Source: Seonamhaeicola sp. S2-3 (GTDB taxonomy: Bacteria > Bacteroidota > Bacteroidia > Flavobacteriales > Flavobacteriaceae). Taken from it: a DNA stretch of 64,000 nucleotides. Positions 17,403 through 29,355 of this stretch are shown here, piece by piece (the stretch's first letter is position 1; the number at the start of each line of letters is the position of its first letter). A program made the position numbers and the translations under genes. The notes beneath the pieces are model-generated. The model was not told the DNA's origin. It did not search any database and saw only the letters and a list, made by a program, of their open reading frames with translations. The DNA lies in NCBI RefSeq assembly GCF_001971785.1, contig NZ_CP019389.1:62001-126000 (forward strand), in the 5' to 3' direction.

Positions 17403-20021
17403 TTAAAATAAAGCCGTTTGCCCATCATCTGTACCTTCTTTATCATCATTTGGGTCTTCTGATGATACTTCTTTTTCATCTACAACTTCTAAATCATCAG
17501 CATGTACTTCATCTGGAGCTTCATAAGGTAAAGGATCTAATAAATTAATTTGATTCACCTTATCTTTAGTTAATTGATTACCAATAGCATTTATACCTTT
17601 AATGGCTATAAATTCTTCTAAATTAATTTCAAGATTATCTTTTCTGTCTTTACCCCTTTCTTTAGCAAAAACAATTTCTGCCATTGGTTTCCAATCTGTA
17701 GAAACAATTTCTAATTGCGAATTAGGAACATCTGGTATAAAACTTTCCTCTTTATTTTCGTTTTCAATTAAAAATCTTTTTACGTAATAGATTTGTTTTT
17801 CACCATGAAAATATATTACAGATATAGGTTTTTTGGGGTTCCATTTTTCTAGCACTACCATATCATCATCAAAATGCATAGTAACCTCTGGTGTAACTGT
17901 TTTAACTATGCCTTTTTGGTTTATTATTAGTAGCTTATCTTCACCTCTAAACTCACCAATTAATTCACCTCTGCCATCAACATTTAAACGTTGTACGGTT
18001 TCATCAAACCAAATTTTTCTGGGCTTTAAGGTAGAAACTCCTTTTTCTTTTAACTCTATACGTTTTACGGTATATTTTGTTACTAAGTTACCTTTTGATG
18101 CGCGCCCTTTTATTAAAATATCGGCAAAATCAATATCCCATTTAAGTTTTTTTATACTTCCTGCTTGTCTTAAATGAACTGTAACAACCTCTGCTTCTCC
18201 GTTAGGATTAGCTGAAAAATAAAGTATTTGTGAGCCTTTGTTTCCGTTAGTTACATCATACTCTCTATCTCTTGTCATTGCAGTAACTGCAAACCGCTTA
18301 ATGTATGAAGGACCTTTTTTACCATCTCTATAAATTAAATTATAAATGGTGCGTTTATCTTTCTTTTTAAATACAGCTACATGAATAATGTCTTTACCAA
18401 TAAAAGTTTTAGCATCAACTTTTGTAACCATCATTTTACCGGCTTTGGTAAAAACAATAATGTCATCTATATCACTACAATCACAAACATACTCGTCTCT
18501 TCTTAATGATGTTCCTATAAAACCTTCGGCTCTATTTACATATAGTTTTATGTTTCTAATAACTACTCTTGTGGCATCTACATCATCAAAAGTTCTAATC
18601 TCAGTTTTACGCTCTCTTCCTTCTCCATATTCTTTTTTAAGCCTTTTAAAATAAGTTATGGTGTAATCTATAATGTTAGCTAAATGATGTTTTACCTCTG
18701 CTATTTGTTCTTCTAAAGCATCAATTTTTTGTTGTGCTTTATCTATATCAAATTTTGAAATTCTTTTAATTCTAATTTCGGTTAAACGCACAATATCGTC
18801 TTCTGTTATGGCGCGTTTTAAATGTTTAATATGAGGTTTTAGTCCTTTGTCAATAGCAGTTATTACACCATCCCAAGTTTCTTCTTCTTCAATATCACGA
18901 TAAATTCTGTTCTCAATAAAAATACGCTCAAGTGAAGCAAAATGCCACTGCTCTTCTAACTCCCCTAGTTTTATTTCTAGCTCTTGTTTTAAAAGCTGAA
19001 CGGTGTTATCTGTTGAACGGCGCAACATTTCTGAAACCCCTATAAATAGAGGTTTATTGTCTTCTATGACACAGCCTAATGGCGAAATTGAAGATTCACA
19101 GCTAGTAAAAGCGTACAATGCATCAATAGTTTTATCTGGCGACAATCCTGATGGTAAATGCACTAAAATTTCAACCTCAGCAGCGGTGTTATCTTCTATT
19201 TTTTTAATTTTAATTTTGCCCTTGTCGTTGGCTTTTAAAATAGAATCTATTAAAGATGATGTGGTAGTTCCGTAAGGTATTTCTGTGATTACAAGTGTGT
19301 TTTTATCTAATTGAGAAATTTTGGCACGAACACGTACTTTACCACCTCTATTTCCATCATTATAATTTGAGAAATCTGCTATTCCTGCAGTTGGAAAATC
19401 TGGAAGTAAAGTAAAACGTTTACCTTGTAAGTGCTTAATTGAAGCATCTATTAACTCTATAAAATTGTGTGGTAATATTTTGGTTGAAAGCCCAACAGCA
19501 ATCCCCTCGCCACCTTGTGCTAATAGCAACGGAAACTTAACAGGTAAATTAACAGGCTCTTTTCTTCGGCCATCATAACTAGCTTGCCATTCTGTAATTT
19601 TAGGGCTATATACTACATCTAGAGCAAATTTAGAGAGGCGCGCCTCTATATACCTAGAGGCCGCGGCGCTATCTCCTGTTAGTATATTTCCCCAGTTACC
19701 TTGGGTGTCTATAAGCAAATCTTTCTGGCCAATTTGAACCATGGCATCGGCTATACTTGCATCTCCATGTGGATGATACTGCATAGTATGCCCTACAATG
19801 TTTGCTACTTTGTTATAGCGCCCATCGTCAAGATCTTTCATAGAGTGCATTATACGACGCTGTACTGGTTTAAAACCATCTTCAATAGCTGGTACTGCAC
19901 GCTCTAGTATAACGTATGAGGCGTAATCTAAAAACCAATCTTTATACATACCCGTTACCCGGGTAATTGTTTCTTTTGACTCTTCTGGTTTGTTATTTAA
20001 ATCTTCGCCTTCCTCAATCAT
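17403..20021 (-). CDS. parC: DNA topoisomerase IV subunit A (GyrA/ParC family)
   Basis: An 872-residue subunit that cleaves and rejoins DNA for chromosome decatenation. The N-terminal breakage-reunion domain has the catalytic-Tyr region (GDSAAASRYIEARLSKFA, about 119-136) and the quinolone-determining stretch MQYHPHGDASIADAMVQIG (about 80-98). Then come the tower and coiled-coil (about 370-450) and a C-terminal beta-pinwheel ending in an acidic tail (EDPNDDKEGTDDGQ). It lacks the canonical GyrA box QRRGGKG, which together with the neighbouring parE supports ParC over GyrA. It lies 8 bp behind a 46-codon ORF and about 310 bp behind parE. Confidence 0.93.
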   Translation of the reverse strand: MIEEGEDLNNKPEESKETITRVTGMYKDWFLDYASYVILERAVPAIEDGFKPVQRRIMHSMKDLDDGRYNKVANIVGHTMQYHPHGDASIADAMVQIGQKDLLIDTQGNWGNILTGDSAAASRYIEARLSKFALDVVYSPKITEWQASYDGRRKEPVNLPVKFPLLLAQGGEGIAVGLSTKILPHNFIELIDASIKHLQGKRFTLLPDFPTAGIADFSNYNDGNRGGKVRVRAKISQLDKNTLVITEIPYGTTTSSLIDSILKANDKGKIKIKKIEDNTAAEVEILVHLPSGLSPDKTIDALYAFTSCESSISPLGCVIEDNKPLFIGVSEMLRRSTDNTVQLLKQELEIKLGELEEQWHFASLERIFIENRIYRDIEEEETWDGVITAIDKGLKPHIKHLKRAITEDDIVRLTEIRIKRISKFDIDKAQQKIDALEEQIAEVKHHLANIIDYTITYFKRLKKEYGEGRERKTEIRTFDDVDATRVVIRNIKLYVNRAEGFIGTSLRRDEYVCDCSDIDDIIVFTKAGKMMVTKVDAKTFIGKDIIHVAVFKKKDKRTIYNLIYRDGKKGPSYIKRFAVTAMTRDREYDVTNGNKGSQILYFSANPNGEAEVVTVHLRQAGSIKKLKWDIDFADILIKGRASKGNLVTKYTVKRIELKEKGVSTLKPRKIWFDETVQRLNVDGRGELIGEFRGEDKLLIINQKGIVKTVTPEVTMHFDDDMVVLEKWNPKKPISVIYFHGEKQIYYVKRFLIENENKEESFIPDVPNSQLEIVSTDWKPMAEIVFAKERGKDRKDNLEINLEEFIAIKGINAIGNQLTKDKVNQINLLDPLPYEAPDEVHADDLEVVDEKEVSSEDPNDDKEGTDDGQTALF

Positions 20022-20029
20022 TAATTATT

Positions 20030-20170
20030 TTAATTTAAATGGGGTTTACCTTTAAGAATTTTTTTAAGCTTCTTAGCGTTTAAAAAATGTAATTCTTCAC
20101 TACTATTATTTTGGTACAAATATTTGTAACTTCTCTTTTTTTCTTCTTTTTTTTCTTTTGTATATAACAT
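20030..20170 (-). CDS. Small highly charged ORF between parE and parC
   Basis: A 46-residue frame starting ATG (20168-20170) and ending TAA (20030-20032), 8 bp before the parC start. It begins MLYTKEKKEEKKRSYKYLYQ and ends LKKILKGKPHLN. The composition is Lys-rich but not repetitive in its second half, where ELHFLNAKKLKKILKGKP looks like a short amphipathic helix. A good -7 element lies at 20225-20232 on the same strand. No family is recognised. Support is position (tight spacing to parC), promoter and a protein-like second half; the Lys/Glu run could also be chance translation of a purine-rich tract. Confidence 0.45.
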   Translation of the reverse strand: MLYTKEKKEEKKRSYKYLYQNNSSEELHFLNAKKLKKILKGKPHLN

Positions 20171-20224
20171 CTTAATTTCATTTTGTCCTGTTAACCAAAC
20201 AGGTATTAAACATTATTTCTAATG

Positions 20225-20232
20225 CAAATTTA
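20225..20232 (-). promoter_or_regulatory. -7 element TAAATTTG (minus strand)
   Basis: Matches the Bacteroidota TAnnTTTG consensus, about 55 bp upstream of the small ORF and 205 bp upstream of parC. It is followed by GCATTAG, a typical initiation context. It suggests that parC with the small ORF can be transcribed separately from parE. Confidence 0.45.
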
Positions 20233-20331
20233 CGTTTAAACTAAGATATTACATCGTATTTTAACTTATTTTTATATCAAATTCTCATTTTAACAAACAA
20301 ATAATCTTAATTTAACAATTAAAACACCTGT

Positions 20332-22182
20332 TTACTCAATAATATCCAATTCTACTTTTAAATTGTCTATTATAAACTCTTGTCTTGTTGGTGTGTTTTT
20401 TCCCATGTAAAATGACAATAATTCATCTATAGACATATCATCATCAAGCATTACAGGATCTAGACGTATATCTCTTCCTATAAAATGTTTAAATTCATCT
20501 GGTGAAATTTCACCTAGCCCTTTAAACCGAGTAATTTCTGGTTTTGGTTTAAGTTTTTCTATAGCATCTATACGCTCTTCTTCAGTATAACAATAAATGG
20601 TTTCTTTTTTATTGCGAACTCTAAAGAGTGGTGTTTGCAAAATGTATAAATGCCCTTCTTTTATTATTTCTGGGAAAAATTGTAAAAAAAACGTAATTAA
20701 TAATAATCTAATATGCATTCCATCTACATCGGCATCGGTTGCAATTACAACATTATTATAACGTAAATCTTCTAAAGATTCTTCAATATTTAAAGCTGCT
20801 TGTAACAGGTTAAATTCTTCATTTTCATAAACTATTTTTTTACTTAACCCGTAGCAATTAAGTGGTTTTCCTTTTAAACTGAACACCGCTTGTGTATTAA
20901 CATCTCGAGACTTTGTAATACTACCAGAAGCCGAATCTCCCTCTGTTATAAAGAGTGTGGTTTCTAAATTCCTTTCGTTTTTGGTGTCTCCGAAATGTAT
21001 TCTACAATCGCGTAATTTTTTATTATGAAGGCTTGCTTTTTTAGCTCTATCTCTTGCTAGTTTTCTTATTCCTGATAATTCTTTACGTTCACGTTCTGCT
21101 TGTAGAATTTTTTTAAGAATTTTTTCTGCAGTATCTGGGTTTTTATGTAAATAGTTATCTAGGTTGGTTTTTACAAAATCGTTTATATAAGTTCTAACCG
21201 TAGGGTAATCTCCTCCCATATCTGTAGAGCCAAGTTTTGTTTTGGTTTGGCTCTCAAAAACGGGTTCCATAACCTTAATGGCAATGGCACTTATAATAGA
21301 TTTTCTTATGTCTGCCGCATCAAAATTTTTACCATAAAACTCACGAATAGTTTTTACAATAGCCTCTCTAAAAGCATTTAAATGAGTCCCTCCTTGAGTG
21401 GTATTTTGCCCATTTACAAAAGAATGATATTCCTCACTATATTGTGTTTTACTGTGGGTTATAGCCACTTCAACGTCATCTCCTCTTAAATGTATAATTG
21501 GGTATAATAAATCTGTTTCTTTAGTTCTCTCTGTTAATAAATCTTTTAACCCGTTTTCGCTAAAATACTTTTCTCCATTAAAAACTATGGTTAACCCAGG
21601 ATTGAGGTATACATAGTTTTTAAGCATTTTTACAATATATTCACTTCTGAATTTATAATTTTTGAAAATGCTTTCATCTGGAACAAAAGATACTTTAGTT
21701 CCTTTTCTGCGTGTAGTATTATCAAGAAGGTCTTTATTGATTAACTCTCCTTTTTCAAACTCTGCTGAAGCAGATTTACCATCTCTTGTTGATTCTACTC
21801 TAAAATAACTTGAGAGTGCATTTACTGCTTTGGTACCTACGCCATTTAATCCTACCGATTTTTTAAAGGCTTTAGAATCGTATTTACCTCCGGTATTCAT
21901 TTTAGAAACTACATCTACCACTTTTCCTAAAGGAATTCCGCGACCGTAATCTCTAACAATAACTTTGGTTCCTTGAACAGAAATTTCGATAGTTTTTCCT
22001 GCCCCCATAACAAACTCATCTATGGAGTTATCAATAACTTCTTTTAGCAAGATATAAATACCATCGTCTGGCGATGAACCATCACCCAACTTACCAATAT
22101 ACATTCCTGGGCGCATACGAATATGTTCTTTCCAGTCTAATGAACGTATATTATCTTCGGTATAATTAGATTGTACTGCCAT
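20332..22182 (-). CDS. parE: DNA topoisomerase IV subunit B
   Basis: A 616-residue GHKL ATPase subunit that drives strand passage. The ATP-binding motifs are [10 protein letters not shown] (about 47-56), DYGRGIPLG and [15 protein letters not shown]. The transducer domain carries QTKTKLGS (the conserved Lys of the QTK loop). The TOPRIM domain shows [24 protein letters not shown] and [13 protein letters not shown] near the C-terminus. The length (about 620, not 640-800) and the lack of a GyrB insertion favour ParE. It is on the same strand as parC, with a 310-bp gap containing the small ORF. Confidence 0.95.
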   Translation of the reverse strand: MAVQSNYTEDNIRSLDWKEHIRMRPGMYIGKLGDGSSPDDGIYILLKEVIDNSIDEFVMGAGKTIEISVQGTKVIVRDYGRGIPLGKVVDVVSKMNTGGKYDSKAFKKSVGLNGVGTKAVNALSSYFRVESTRDGKSASAEFEKGELINKDLLDNTTRRKGTKVSFVPDESIFKNYKFRSEYIVKMLKNYVYLNPGLTIVFNGEKYFSENGLKDLLTERTKETDLLYPIIHLRGDDVEVAITHSKTQYSEEYHSFVNGQNTTQGGTHLNAFREAIVKTIREFYGKNFDAADIRKSIISAIAIKVMEPVFESQTKTKLGSTDMGGDYPTVRTYINDFVKTNLDNYLHKNPDTAEKILKKILQAERERKELSGIRKLARDRAKKASLHNKKLRDCRIHFGDTKNERNLETTLFITEGDSASGSITKSRDVNTQAVFSLKGKPLNCYGLSKKIVYENEEFNLLQAALNIEESLEDLRYNNVVIATDADVDGMHIRLLLITFFLQFFPEIIKEGHLYILQTPLFRVRNKKETIYCYTEEERIDAIEKLKPKPEITRFKGLGEISPDEFKHFIGRDIRLDPVMLDDDMSIDELLSFYMGKNTPTRQEFIIDNLKVELDIIE

Positions 22183-22305
22183 AAAAAAGAGTGAAATTTA
22201 ATGATGGAATGCTAATATAAGACAACGTCTTAAAAAATAAAATAGCATTAACACAAAGTAATTAACAATACAACAATAATATTGTTGAGAACGTAGAAAA
22301 AAATA

Positions 22306-22800
22306 TTATCTAAACTGTAAATTGGTGAGAGATACCAATTGTTTTTCTGCCTTTGCTTTTAATAAATTATTTCTAGTTTTTATAAACTTGGTCATATATT
22401 TTTTAAAGAACATCCAACTTAACAGCTTACCTAAAATTCCATAAGGTAATTCAAAATGAAAGACATTAGTCATTATTGTTTTATTACCTTTCTCTACAAA
22501 GTGATGTTCATGCCTGTAAGTTTTAAAAACTCCAAAAACCAGTTCTTCTACAAACAAGTATGGCGTTTTAAATTCTGATATTTTTAAAGTAAGGTGTTGA
22601 ACAAATCCAAAATGATTAGACTCCCAAGTTATATAATCATTTAAACAAACCAAACCAGCAACCTTACCTGAAATAGCAATTTCTTTTGAATATTTTAAGT
22701 TATTTTTTAAAGTGTCTTGATAAAAATCAACATTACGGGCTAAATCAAAACAGTCTTTAATTTTAGCATTAATTTTAGTTTCTATTTTAATAACTGGCAT
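22306..22800 (-). CDS. SRPBCC-family (cyclase/dehydrase-like) protein
   Basis: A 164-residue START/Bet v1-like protein with a hydrophobic ligand pocket fold: KIETKINAKIKDCFDLARNVDFYQ at the N-terminus, then VCLNDYITWESNHFGF and the YRHEHHFVEKGNKTIMTNVFHFELPYG strand pair, ending in the long C-terminal helix (LLSWMFFKKYMTKFIKTRNNLLK). Such proteins are common in Flavobacteria as YndB/CalC-like lipid or small-molecule binders. The ligand is unknown. It is flanked by its own intergenic regions, so it is probably monocistronic. Confidence 0.82.
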   Translation of the reverse strand: MPVIKIETKINAKIKDCFDLARNVDFYQDTLKNNLKYSKEIAISGKVAGLVCLNDYITWESNHFGFVQHLTLKISEFKTPYLFVEELVFGVFKTYRHEHHFVEKGNKTIMTNVFHFELPYGILGKLLSWMFFKKYMTKFIKTRNNLLKAKAEKQLVSLTNLQFR

Positions 22801-22945
22801 ATTTCGGGTTATAAATTACACGTTACACTACGAAGGAAAAAAGTTTAATTCAACTAAACTCCTTTATATTGACACATAACATAACCTAAAAGTCACTTCA
22901 AAAAAAAAAAATTGTTATAGCAGATATTATGGGGACAATATCTTT

Positions 22946-24040
22946 TTAAACATTAAACAAGAAATGCATAATGTCGCCATCTTTAACAACATAATTCTTT
23001 CCTTCAACACGCATTTTTCCAGCTTCTTTTACTTTAGTTTCACTTCCATAAGACACGTAATCATCGTAACTAATAACTTCGGCTCTAATGAACCCTTTTT
23101 CAAAATCGGTGTGGATAACACCTGCAGCTTGTGGCGCTGTAGCACCAATATCAATAGTCCAAGCGCGTACTTCTTTTACACCTGCGGTAAAGTAGGTTTG
23201 CTGATTTAATAGTTTGTAAGCCCCTCTAATTAATTTAGCAGAACCGGGTTCTTCTAACCCAATATCTTCTAAAAACATTTTACGCTCTTCATAATCTTCC
23301 AATTCATTTATATCGGCTTCTGTACCTACGGCTAAAACTAAAACTTCGGCGTTTTCATCTTTAACAGCTTCTTTTACTTGTTCTACAAAATCATTACCAG
23401 AAACGGCGGCTCCTTCATCTACATTACACACATACATAACAGGTTTATCTGTGATAAATTGTAGGGGTTTAACGTACTCTGCATAATCTTCATCACTAAA
23501 CTCTAAGGCTCTTACTGATGTTCCGTTTTCTAAACCTTCCTTTATTTTTAATAGTACAGCTTCTTCTGCTTGCGCTTCTTTATTACCTGTTTTGGCAGCT
23601 CTTTTTACTTTATCTAACTTTTTTTCGGCAGTTTCAAGATCTTTAAGCTGTAACTCCATATCAATGGTTTCTTTATCTCTTATAGGATCTACACTACCAT
23701 CTACATGAACAATATTATCATTTTTAAAACAACGCAACACATGCAAAATAGCATCTGTTTCTCTAATATTTGCTAAAAATTGATTTCCTAACCCTTCACC
23801 TTTACTAGCTCCTTTTACCAATCCAGCAATATCTACAATTTCTACAGTTGCAGGTAAAACGCGTTCTGGATTTACCAAACTCTCTAATTTTTCTAACCTA
23901 GGATCTGGTACGTTTACAACTCCTATATTAGGCTCTATGGTACAAAATGGGAAATTTGCACTTTGAGCTTTGGCATTAGACAAACAATTAAATAAGGTTG
24001 ATTTACCTACGTTTGGTAATCCTACAATTCCTGCTTTCAT
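22946..24040 (-). CDS. ychF: Redox-regulated P-loop ATPase YchF/OLA1
   Basis: A 364-residue Obg-family NTPase that prefers ATP. Motifs: G1 [11 protein letters not shown] (residues 6-16); [20 protein letters not shown] (about 70-89); the G4 position reads CNVDE instead of NKxD, as in YchF proteins that use ATP. A TGS domain at the C-terminus ends [13 protein letters not shown]. The family binds ribosomes and affects stress responses. It is a single gene, with a terminator-bearing gap to the ferredoxin gene. Confidence 0.97.
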   Translation of the reverse strand: MKAGIVGLPNVGKSTLFNCLSNAKAQSANFPFCTIEPNIGVVNVPDPRLEKLESLVNPERVLPATVEIVDIAGLVKGASKGEGLGNQFLANIRETDAILHVLRCFKNDNIVHVDGSVDPIRDKETIDMELQLKDLETAEKKLDKVKRAAKTGNKEAQAEEAVLLKIKEGLENGTSVRALEFSDEDYAEYVKPLQFITDKPVMYVCNVDEGAAVSGNDFVEQVKEAVKDENAEVLVLAVGTEADINELEDYEERKMFLEDIGLEEPGSAKLIRGAYKLLNQQTYFTAGVKEVRAWTIDIGATAPQAAGVIHTDFEKGFIRAEVISYDDYVSYGSETKVKEAGKMRVEGKNYVVKDGDIMHFLFNV

Positions 24041-24163
24041 TTTTCTTTAGACTTTTTTATTAAAGAGACAATAACCTATTAATTAGGTTTTTTGCGAGTG
24101 CAAATGTAGTTATTTAGATGGATTTGATTATTAGATGATTTAATTATTTAGATTGAAAACAAA

Positions 24164-24189
24164 AAATCCCAAGCTTTAACTTGGGATTT
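24164..24189 (-). terminator. Intrinsic terminator of the ferredoxin gene
   Basis: A perfect 10-bp stem AAATCCCAAG / CTTGGGATTT with a 6-base loop. On the minus strand it is followed by TTTTTTG, 25 bp after the ferredoxin stop. Confidence 0.85.
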
Positions 24190-24213
24190 AATAATATTAA
24201 TATTAGTTATATA

Positions 24214-25702
<1,489 letters not shown>

Positions 25703-25779
25703 TAAAAAAATTATTAATTTTTCACTATGATTTATTGAATTAATTACCAACTTTGCATCTTTAAATTTTACCACACAAA

Positions 25780-26844
25780 ATGAAAAAACATAACTTTAGT
25801 GCAGGACCAAGTATTTTACCACCAGAAGTCTTATTAAAAGCCTCTCAAGGCGTTGTAGATTTAGACAATAGTGGATTATCTGTCCTAGAAATTTCACACA
25901 GAAGTAAAGCTTTTGTAGATATTATGGAGAATGCCAGAGCCCTAGCTCTAGAATTGCTTGGGTTAGAAGGTAAAGGTTACAAAGCATTATTTTTACAAGG
26001 AGGAGCTAGCACACAGTTTTTAATGGTTGCGCTTAATCTTTTAGAAAAAAGAGCGGGTTATTTAAATTCTGGTTCTTGGGCTGCAAAAGCTATTAAAGAA
26101 GCTAAAATTTATGATGATATTTATGAAGTAGCTTCTTCCAAAGATGCTAACTATAATTATATTCCTAAAGGCTATGAAATCCCTGAAGATTATGATTATT
26201 TCCACTGTACATCAAACAACACTATCTATGGAACTCAAATGAAAGAATTTCCTAACTCTCCAATCCCAATGGTTTGTGATATGAGTAGTGATATTTTTTC
26301 AAGAACTTTAGATTTTACTCAATTTGATATTATATACGCTGGAGCACAAAAAAACATGGGGCCAGCAGGCACAACTCTAGTAGTTATTAAAGAAGATTGT
26401 TTAGGTAAAGTATCTCGTAAAATTCCATCAATGATGGATTATAAAACGCATATTAGTAAAGGAAGTATGTTTAATACTCCTCCTGTATTTGCTGTTTACA
26501 CTTCAATGCTTAATTTAGAGTGGTTAAAAAACCAAGGAGGCATTGCTGCTATAGAAAAAGAAAACGAAAAAAAGGCGCGTTTAATGTATTCTGAAATAGA
26601 TTTAAACCCATTATTTAAAGGGTTTGCTACAAAAGAAGATCGCTCTTTAATGAACGCAACCTTTACTTTAGAAAATGAAAACCTTAAAGAAACATTTGAT
26701 ACCATGCTTAAAGAAGCAGGAGTTGTTGGTTTAAATGGCCATAGAAGTGTTGGGGGGTATAGAGCCTCAATGTACAATGCCTTAACACTAGATAGTGTTA
26801 AAGTAGTTGTAGAGGTAATGAGTGAATTAGAAAGAAAAGCTTAA
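25780..26844 (+). CDS. serC: 3-phosphoserine/phosphohydroxythreonine aminotransferase
   Basis: A 354-residue PLP aminotransferase that makes phosphoserine from 3-phosphohydroxypyruvate and glutamate. It starts MKKHNFSAGPSILPPEVL, the standard SerC N-terminus. The PLP Lys lies in YAGAQKNMGPAG (about residue 190), and substrate binding is in LQGGASTQF and HRSVGGYRASMYNAL near the C-terminus. It is the first gene of the serine pair, followed by serA after 128 bp. The CAACTTTGC tract about 25 bp before the start probably contains its -7 element. Confidence 0.97.
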   Translation: MKKHNFSAGPSILPPEVLLKASQGVVDLDNSGLSVLEISHRSKAFVDIMENARALALELLGLEGKGYKALFLQGGASTQFLMVALNLLEKRAGYLNSGSWAAKAIKEAKIYDDIYEVASSKDANYNYIPKGYEIPEDYDYFHCTSNNTIYGTQMKEFPNSPIPMVCDMSSDIFSRTLDFTQFDIIYAGAQKNMGPAGTTLVVIKEDCLGKVSRKIPSMMDYKTHISKGSMFNTPPVFAVYTSMLNLEWLKNQGGIAAIEKENEKKARLMYSEIDLNPLFKGFATKEDRSLMNATFTLENENLKETFDTMLKEAGVVGLNGHRSVGGYRASMYNALTLDSVKVVVEVMSELERKA

Positions 26845-26972
26845 ACAGTTTATTGTAGGCAAAAGCTTTTTATTTTAGCCTATTAAAAACTTTAAAATAA
26901 AATTAACTTTTAGTTAAAAACAGAAAGTTTATAAACTTTTAACTTTTAACTTAAAAATTTTAACTTAAAAAA

Positions 26973-27923
26973 ATGAAAGTATTAGCAAACGACGGTATTT
27001 CACAAAGCGGAATTGATGCCTTAGAAAAAGCAGGATATCAAGTAAGTACCACAACCGTAGCACAAGAACAATTAATAAACTACATAAACGAGAACGACAT
27101 TACTGTACTATTAGTACGTAGTGCAACAACAGTTCGTAAAGATTTAATTGATGCTTGTCCAAACTTAAAAATCATTGGTCGTGGTGGTGTTGGTATGGAT
27201 AATATTGATGTAGAATATGCAAGAGAACAAGGTAAACATGTTATAAATACACCAGCGGCCTCATCTCACTCTGTAGCAGAATTAGTGTTCGGACACCTAT
27301 ATGGTTTAGCTCGTTTTTTACATAATGCTAACCGCGAAATGCCTTTAGAAGGAGATAGCAACTTTAAAGGATTAAAGAAAGCATATGCTAAAGGAATTGA
27401 GTTAAAAGGAAAAACTTTAGGTGTTTTAGGTTTTGGTCGTATTGGTCAAGCTACAGCAAAAGTTGCTTTAGGCGCAGGTATGAAAGTAATTGCTTTTGAT
27501 CCGTTTATCGATAAAGTTAATCTTGAATTAGATTTCTTTGATGGCCAAAAAGTAAATTTTGATATTGAAACTATTTCTAAAGAAGACGTTTTAAAACAAG
27601 CCGATTTTATTACATTACATGTACCTGCACAAAAAGATTACGTTATTGATGAAGCAGAATTTAACATGATGAAAGACGGCGTTATTTTAGTTAATGCTGC
27701 GCGTGGTGGTGTTGTAAATGAAGTTGCATTAGTTAAAGCTATTGAAAGCGGAAAAGTAGCTAGAGCCGCTTTAGATGTTTTTGAAAAAGAGCCAAAACCA
27801 GAAATTCAATTACTTATGAATCCTGCTCTATCTCTAACGCCTCATACTGGTGCTGCAACCAATGAAGCTCAAGATAGAATTGGAACGGAATTAGCTTCTC
27901 AAATTATTAGTATCCTTGGTTAA
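26973..27923 (+). CDS. serA: D-3-phosphoglycerate dehydrogenase (short type, no ACT domain)
   Basis: A 316-residue NAD-dependent 2-hydroxyacid dehydrogenase for the first step of serine synthesis. It shows GRGGVGMDNIDVEYA at about 70-84, the Rossmann motif GVLGFGRIGQATAK (about 149-162), catalytic Arg in NAARGGVV, Glu in DVFEKEP and His in TPHTGAAT. It lacks the C-terminal ACT domain of E. coli SerA, so serine feedback through that domain is not expected. It follows serC on the same strand, and a terminator starts 32 bp after the stop. Confidence 0.95.
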   Translation: MKVLANDGISQSGIDALEKAGYQVSTTTVAQEQLINYINENDITVLLVRSATTVRKDLIDACPNLKIIGRGGVGMDNIDVEYAREQGKHVINTPAASSHSVAELVFGHLYGLARFLHNANREMPLEGDSNFKGLKKAYAKGIELKGKTLGVLGFGRIGQATAKVALGAGMKVIAFDPFIDKVNLELDFFDGQKVNFDIETISKEDVLKQADFITLHVPAQKDYVIDEAEFNMMKDGVILVNAARGGVVNEVALVKAIESGKVARAALDVFEKEPKPEIQLLMNPALSLTPHTGAATNEAQDRIGTELASQIISILG

Positions 27924-27955
27924 TATTTTTTAATGTGACCTAAACGTTATATTTG

Positions 27956-27987
27956 AGTCCTAACTATATTAGTTGGGACTTTTTTTG
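27956..27987 (+). terminator. Intrinsic terminator of serA
   Basis: A 10-bp stem (27956-27965 with 27971-27980, one wobble), 5-base loop, followed by a run of T. Confidence 0.85.
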
Positions 27988-28031
27988 TACCTTCTAAATC
28001 CATTTTTTTTCAATTTAAATTAAATAATATT

Positions 28032-28670
28032 ATGTCTGGAATTTTAGATTTATTAAACAGTGACCTAGGGAAAACCATTGTTAGTGGTGTTGCGGGTCAA
28101 ACCAATCAACCTCAAAACAAAACACAAGACGTCTTAACAATGGCTTTACCTGTGTTAATGCAAGCCATGAAACGTAATGCTTCAACTCCTGAAGGAGCTC
28201 AAGGCTTAATGAATGCTTTAAGCAACAAACATGACGGTAGTATATTAGATAACTTAGGCGGTCTTTTTAGTGGTGGCGTTGATAATGATGTACTTGATGA
28301 TGGTAGTAAAATTCTAGGGCATGTATTAGGTAATAAAGAACAAAATGTTACAAATGCACTGGGCGCTAAATCTGGAATGGACGCTGGCTCTGTAGCTCAA
28401 ATACTAAAAGTAGCAGCCCCAATATTAATGGGTGTTTTGGGGAAACAATCAAAACAACAAAACATTAGTAATCCAGGTGGAATAGAAAGTTTGCTTGGTG
28501 GTTTGTTAAAAGGAAATTCACCGCAACAAGAACAAAGCTTTTTAGAATCTATTTTAGATGCCGATGGTGATGGCAGTGTTGTTGATGATGTTGCTGGTAT
28601 GGTTTTAGGAGGAGATAAAAAGAAAAGTGGACTTGGTGGTTTATTAGGAGGGCTTTTTGGCGGAAAGTAA
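28032..28670 (+). CDS. DUF937 family protein
   Basis: A 212-residue Gly/Asn/Gln-rich protein. The repeated amphipathic helices (MSGILDLLNSDLGKTIVSGV, VLTMALPVLMQAMKRNA, VAQILKVAAPILMGVLGKQ) are typical of DUF937 (YidB-like). An Asp-rich DADGDGSVVDDVAGMV stretch, which resembles a Ca-binding loop, lies at about 176-191, and the tail is LGGLLGGLFGGK. There is no signal peptide. The function is not established. It is a single gene bounded by terminators on both sides. Confidence 0.85.
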   Translation: MSGILDLLNSDLGKTIVSGVAGQTNQPQNKTQDVLTMALPVLMQAMKRNASTPEGAQGLMNALSNKHDGSILDNLGGLFSGGVDNDVLDDGSKILGHVLGNKEQNVTNALGAKSGMDAGSVAQILKVAAPILMGVLGKQSKQQNISNPGGIESLLGGLLKGNSPQQEQSFLESILDADGDGSVVDDVAGMVLGGDKKKSGLGGLLGGLFGGK

Positions 28671-28691
28671 AAATTCCTAAATGTATATCGA

Positions 28692-28722
28692 AAAGCCAAA
28701 CATTTTAGTTTGGCTTTTTTTT
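28692..28722 (+). terminator. Intrinsic terminator of the DUF937 gene
   Basis: A perfect 10-bp stem AAAGCCAAAC / GTTTGGCTTT with a 6-base loop and a T-run, 22 bp after the stop. Confidence 0.9.
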
Positions 28723-28884
28723 GTTAAAATCATTATAAAACAAGGCTTTACGGAATGATTTTTGTAAATTTAAATACAGCATTGATTATAATTACTCACC
28801 ATAAATAAGCGTTAACTCATTTATACTTTTATAAATTGAGCTTACAATTTACATTTGAGTTATATATTATTGAACCTTTTAATC

Positions 28885-29325
28885 ATGAGAAATTTAATTT
28901 ACATAACAATAACCTGTTTATTCCTTGCTTTTGGCTGTAATACTTCAAAACAGCCCGTTTCAAAAAATAATGAACAAAAAGAAAATACTGCAGTTAGTGA
29001 TACTGTTAAAATAGCTAATGAAGCATTAGAATACGAAATTATTATAATAGACCCTGGTTATGCCTCTTGGTTGGTGTCTAGAGCTAAACCAGAAGGTTTC
29101 TACTCGCAACAATTTTTAGAAACAAGAAATAACATTTACGTTATTGAATGGAACCAAAGAGTATTACAACCTAACAAGTTTAACCCTAACCTATATGAAT
29201 TAAGAATTGATTATGACCCTAATATTGATTATGGATACGAAGTAAATTATAAACTATACAATTACTTCATATATTTTCAAATGAAATACAATCAAAGACT
29301 AGGACCGTTTGTTCCTAGAATTTAA
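28885..29325 (+). CDS. DUF6146-type lipoprotein
   Basis: A 146-residue exported lipoprotein: signal MRNLIYITITCLFLAFGC with the lipobox Cys at residue 18. A Ser/Lys/Glu linker and a compact domain follow with YEIIIIDPGYASWLVSRAKP, YVIEWNQRVLQP and YEVNYKLYNYFIYFQMKYNQRLG. The frame extends 10 codons upstream, but the ATG at 28885 gives the proper signal peptide. I recognise it as the family now called DUF6146, common in Flavobacteriaceae and often next to DUF6787 proteins, as here (30-bp gap). The function is unknown. Confidence 0.8.
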   Translation: MRNLIYITITCLFLAFGCNTSKQPVSKNNEQKENTAVSDTVKIANEALEYEIIIIDPGYASWLVSRAKPEGFYSQQFLETRNNIYVIEWNQRVLQPNKFNPNLYELRIDYDPNIDYGYEVNYKLYNYFIYFQMKYNQRLGPFVPRI

Positions 29326-29355
29326 TTTTAATACTTTTGCAACTAAATTGCATTT

